From contig JAGMVK010000005.1 of NCBI GenBank assembly GCA_020747065.1, positions 2,914,001-2,978,000 of the forward strand: a DNA stretch of 64,000 bases, given 5' to 3'. The position numbers and the translations under genes were made by a program. The notes beneath the pieces are model-generated. The model did not search any database. It saw only the letters and a program-made list of their open reading frames with translations, and was not told the DNA's origin. Shown in pieces: positions 63,391 through 64,000 of the stretch (position 1 is its first letter; every line of letters starts with the position of its first letter). The stretch is from Cadophora sp. MPI-SDFR-AT-0126 (taxonomy: Eukaryota; Ascomycota; Leotiomycetes; Helotiales; Ploettnerulaceae).

Positions 63391-64000
63391 GTTCTTAACT
63401 AGAACTATTAGAGTAAATCCAAGTAGTTTAGATTTTATATAAGTTCTTATAAGTTTTTCTTATTCCTATATCTTTTTTATTTAATAAGGTACTCCTACTA
63501 ATCTCTAGTAGTAGTCCGGGTATTAAGTAGTTTCTCGACCTTATATTCGTCTAAGTTATTCTCTAGTTATAGCTCTTTATTTATTACTAAGGGAGCTGGC
63601 CTTTTAGTAGGTTCTAGTAAAGAGATATAGAAAACTAAGTAGAGCTTGGATTTCTTTAGTAGCTATAGTTTGAAATTAATAAGTCTTACTTTCTTTAAGA
63701 TTTTAAAAGGCTTTAGTTTCTTAAAGTCTAGCTTTATACTTAGTTATTTTATTTTAATATGTTTACGTAATAGGTATACTTTATTCTCTCTTTTTAGCGG
63801 AGGTCTTATACTTTACTTTTAGTTACTGTATTTTATAGTTCTTAGGTTTAAGAATTATATATCCTTAGAGAGGTATTCCTGTAGTTTTTTAAGTTTATTT
63901 ATAAGAATAATTACTTATTATATATTAATGTTATCTTTTTATAGCTATTAGTATACTTTTGGCTTATATCTATAGTTAGTGAAGAAGAGTAAGATAGAGA
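63391..64000. other. AT-rich right edge, no gene seen
   Basis: Continues the RIP-mutated composition to the window end. No domain is recognised on either strand. Confidence 0.4.

Noticed and set aside
33700..64000. TAG and TAA reading as Gln throughout the right half, as if the stop codons were reassigned
   Set aside because: Genes in the left half use normal stops, TGG codons are also turned into TAG, catalytic Asp/Gly/Cys positions change to Asn/Arg/Tyr, and the LTR pair shows only transitions. RIP explains all of this.

Overview
The window comes from a filamentous ascomycete (Pezizomycotina). Short GT-AG introns of about 45-110 nt interrupt most genes, and the gene set is typical of plant-associated moulds: a GH10 xylanase, an MFS sugar transporter, an Rds1-like protein and BTB proteins. 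The NLR and HET immune-type genes are typical too, as is the AT-rich repeat block carrying the C-to-T scars of repeat-induced point mutation (RIP). A leotiomycete or similar host fits, but that is inference.

Layout. Bases 1-29,300 are ordinary gene-space with balanced base composition. In order they hold an MFS sugar transporter (+), an F-box-like/ankyrin protein (+), a GH10 xylanase (-) divergent from a cyanuric acid hydrolase/barbiturase-family amidohydrolase (+), a secreted Thr/Pro-rich protein with Kex2-type KR sites (+), a GPI-anchor-like cell-surface protein (-), a secreted six-cysteine C-terminal protein with KR sites (+), an Rds1-like ferritin-fold protein with PIR-type repeats (-), a 160-bp TA-flanked MITE, and two BTB-like paralogs (-) on either side of a glutamine-amidotransferase-like gene (-).

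Bases 29,290-33,258 are a 4-kb element flanked by TA, with roughly 300-bp imperfect terminal inverted repeats. It carries an intact NLR gene (Helo-like N-terminus, NACHT, ankyrin) and a remnant of a Tc1/mariner-type transposase. It appears to have landed inside a gene for a small cysteine-containing protein, whose 3' exons remain at 28,956-29,289.

From about 33,660 to the end the DNA is AT-rich and riddled with TAG/TAA stops at former CAG, CAA and TGG codons. It holds a dead HET/NB-ARC/TPR NLR (33,626-36,990) and a second dead NB-ARC/TPR NLR split by an 11.96-kb Ty3/gypsy retrotransposon whose two 274-bp LTRs differ only by transitions. Beyond that lie a second Ty3/gypsy element with a piggyBac-type transposon nested in its gag, and further repeat remnants. 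The region reads as an NLR cluster being eroded by transposons and RIP. The one intact NLR sits on its own TIR element at the border.
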